Source: Parachlamydiaceae bacterium
GTDB lineage: Bacteria; Chlamydiota; Chlamydiia; Chlamydiales; Parachlamydiaceae
Direction of reading: 5' to 3'
DNA length: 24,475 nt
Assembly (NCBI GenBank): GCA_013698165.1
Contig: JACCVN010000099.1
Span: 1 to 24,475 of the forward strand
Below are positions 23,575-24,475 of this stretch, one piece after another. Numbering within the stretch: the stretch's first letter is position 1; each line of letters opens with the position of its first letter. Both the position numbers and the translations under genes were made by a program. The notes below the pieces were generated by a model. It saw only the letters and a program-made list of their open reading frames with translations, did not search any database and was not told the origin of the DNA.

Positions 23575-24246
23575 TCAACGAGCGCTGTACAACTTTGATA
23601 AACTACTCCATGTATACTCATCGGGAGTCTTGACAATGCAGGCTTTGACTGGATTGTTGTGAATATAATCAAAGTACCGAATCCAATACCCATGATTTCT
23701 TACAAGATGGTCAAAGTTATCGGGTTGCCAAAATCTCCCATTTATACTAAAAATGTTATTGATGGTTTTTGTTGCAAAACTCTTCATATTAAAGAGAATT
23801 TTGCTTAATTCAAAGTCTGGGTAGGGAGTAATTAGAAGGTGAACGTGGTCAGGCATAATGACATAAGAGTCAATCTCATACTGTTTACCTGAATAAAAAT
23901 TAATCGCATCTTCCACAATGGTTGCTGCCACTGGAAGAGATAAGGATTTCTTTTTCCTATTAGAAATGCAAAAAGTCACAAAATAGGTGCTTGTTGCCAA
24001 ACTCCAATGCGGTAAATTTGTCTTGAATATTTTGACTGATTGAACATCTTCATTATCGAATGAACGTACAGGTGGAGGCAGATATTCTTCGATATCTGCA
24101 ATTTTTTTTGCTTCTAATTCCATAGATTTGTGGAAGGAAAGATTGAATGGATGTTTTAAAAAATCTAGGGAATGAAAGGGTTGAAAAGGTGTTTTTCTGA
24201 AGTTGAGCCAATTCTTAATTTGAATCTGTCTTGGAGTAATTTTCAT
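23575..24246 (-). CDS. REP-associated tyrosine transposase (RAYT)
   Basis: This IS200/IS605-like Y1 transposase of the RAYT group acts on REP palindromes as single strands. From ATG 24246 it is 223 aa. The HUH metal motif is H134-V-H136 in MPDHVHLLI, and the nucleophile is probably Y194 in FDYIHNNPVKA; WSLATSTYFVTFCISNR is the usual RAYT opening strand. An N-terminal extension of about 70 residues precedes that core, so ATG 24123 is also possible. The frame stays open to 24438 through a REP pair and would translate the repeat, which is unlikely to be real. No ribosome binding site is clear. REP units lie on both sides. The motifs are intact, so it may be active. Confidence 0.88.
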   Translation of the reverse strand: MKITPRQIQIKNWLNFRKTPFQPFHSLDFLKHPFNLSFHKSMELEAKKIADIEEYLPPPVRSFDNEDVQSVKIFKTNLPHWSLATSTYFVTFCISNRKKKSLSLPVAATIVEDAINFYSGKQYEIDSYVIMPDHVHLLITPYPDFELSKILFNMKSFATKTINNIFSINGRFWQPDNFDHLVRNHGYWIRYFDYIHNNPVKACIVKTPDEYTWSSLSKLYSAR

Positions 24247-24323
24247 ATGAATAACTATAAAAAAATAATGAATTAAAGAAAATTTTTTTATGAAAATAGA
24301 AGATTTAATATGGATTTTGTCGC

Positions 24324-24369
24324 CTGCGTCTCGCAGCAGACTACGTAGCCTGCTGCGTCTCGCAGCAGG
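24324..24369. repeat. Two REP palindromes in the same orientation
   Basis: CTGCGTCTCGCAGCAG (24324-24339) and CTGCTGCGTCTCGCAGCAGG (24350-24369) both carry GTCTC in the loop and are separated by the palindrome CTACGTAG. They lie upstream of the RAYT start. The tandem (direct) arrangement differs from the inverted pair at 23525-23572. Confidence 0.85.
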
Positions 24370-24451
24370 TGCCAGCGCGAATAGGCAAATAAAAGCAATG
24401 CAAGCAAAAACGTGTTTAAGATGACGTGAGGTTTGCAATAGGCTTAGTCCA

Positions 24452-24475
24452 CCTGCTGCGAGACGCAGCAGGCTA
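24452..24475. repeat. REP palindrome cut by window end
   Basis: CCTGCTGCGAGACGCAGCAG, followed by GCTA, matches the left half of the REPIN at 23525-23572, including the GGCTA start of its spacer. It is probably the first half of another inverted pair continuing beyond the window. Confidence 0.8.

Noticed and set aside
24247..24438. 64-residue N-terminal extension of the RAYT frame
   Set aside because: It translates through REP palindromes (Arg/Ser/Leu-rich product), which are non-coding repeats; ATG 24246 or 24123 is more likely.
23525..24475. CRISPR array
   Set aside because: The repeated units are palindromic, irregularly spaced, in both orientations and surround a transposase; there are no regular spacers or cas genes.

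Overview
The window reads as a chromosomal segment of a Chlamydiae bacterium, most likely an environmental (amoeba- or arthropod-associated) chlamydia rather than Chlamydia itself. Three things suggest this. The block pckG-mreB-SNF2 helicase-tig-clpP-clpX follows the conserved chlamydial order. So does the block of two small reverse-strand genes (a type III chaperone-like TPR protein and its partner) divergent from rsmH-ftsL-ftsI-murE-amiA. These blocks are separated by extra genes and repeats not expected in the compact Chlamydia genomes. No ftsZ is seen in the division cluster, which fits the phylum. The assignment rests on remembered gene order and protein motifs; no database search was possible.

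Layout. Positions 1-392 hold no gene but contain a 97-bp near-perfect palindrome. A reverse-strand set follows: a membrane-anchored LysM protein, a 162-bp fold-back element with a terminator-like core, GTP-type PEP carboxykinase, MreB and a large SWIM/SNF2 helicase. The helicase diverges from two tandem tRNA-Gly genes, with a consensus sigma70 promoter (TTGACA-17-TATAAT) in the gap. Trigger factor, ClpP, ClpX and a tandem GNAT protein then read forward. Positions 13475-15437 look accessory: a 224-aa unknown protein with a CaaX-like C-terminus (CTIF) between related repeat elements, a reverse-strand RimJ/RimL-type acetyltransferase, and a degenerate duplicate of its 5' end. A PseC-like sugar aminotransferase stands alone before the chaperone pair.

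The forward cluster 17705-23302 covers septal peptidoglycan synthesis and remodelling: RsmH, FtsL, FtsI/PBP3, MurE with the meso-DAP motif DNPR, and a lipoprotein AmiA amidase. MreB and the LysM protein earlier in the window belong to the same theme, since chlamydiae divide with MreB and a thin septal peptidoglycan ring. A reverse-strand tRNA-Arg(CCT) follows.

The right end (23525-24475) is a RAYT (REP-associated tyrosine transposase) with palindromic REP units on both sides, cut by the window edge. The most unusual items are this REP/RAYT unit, a separate fold-back repeat family seen at three or four places, the CaaX-ended orphan protein, and an alternative-pairing leader before clpP.
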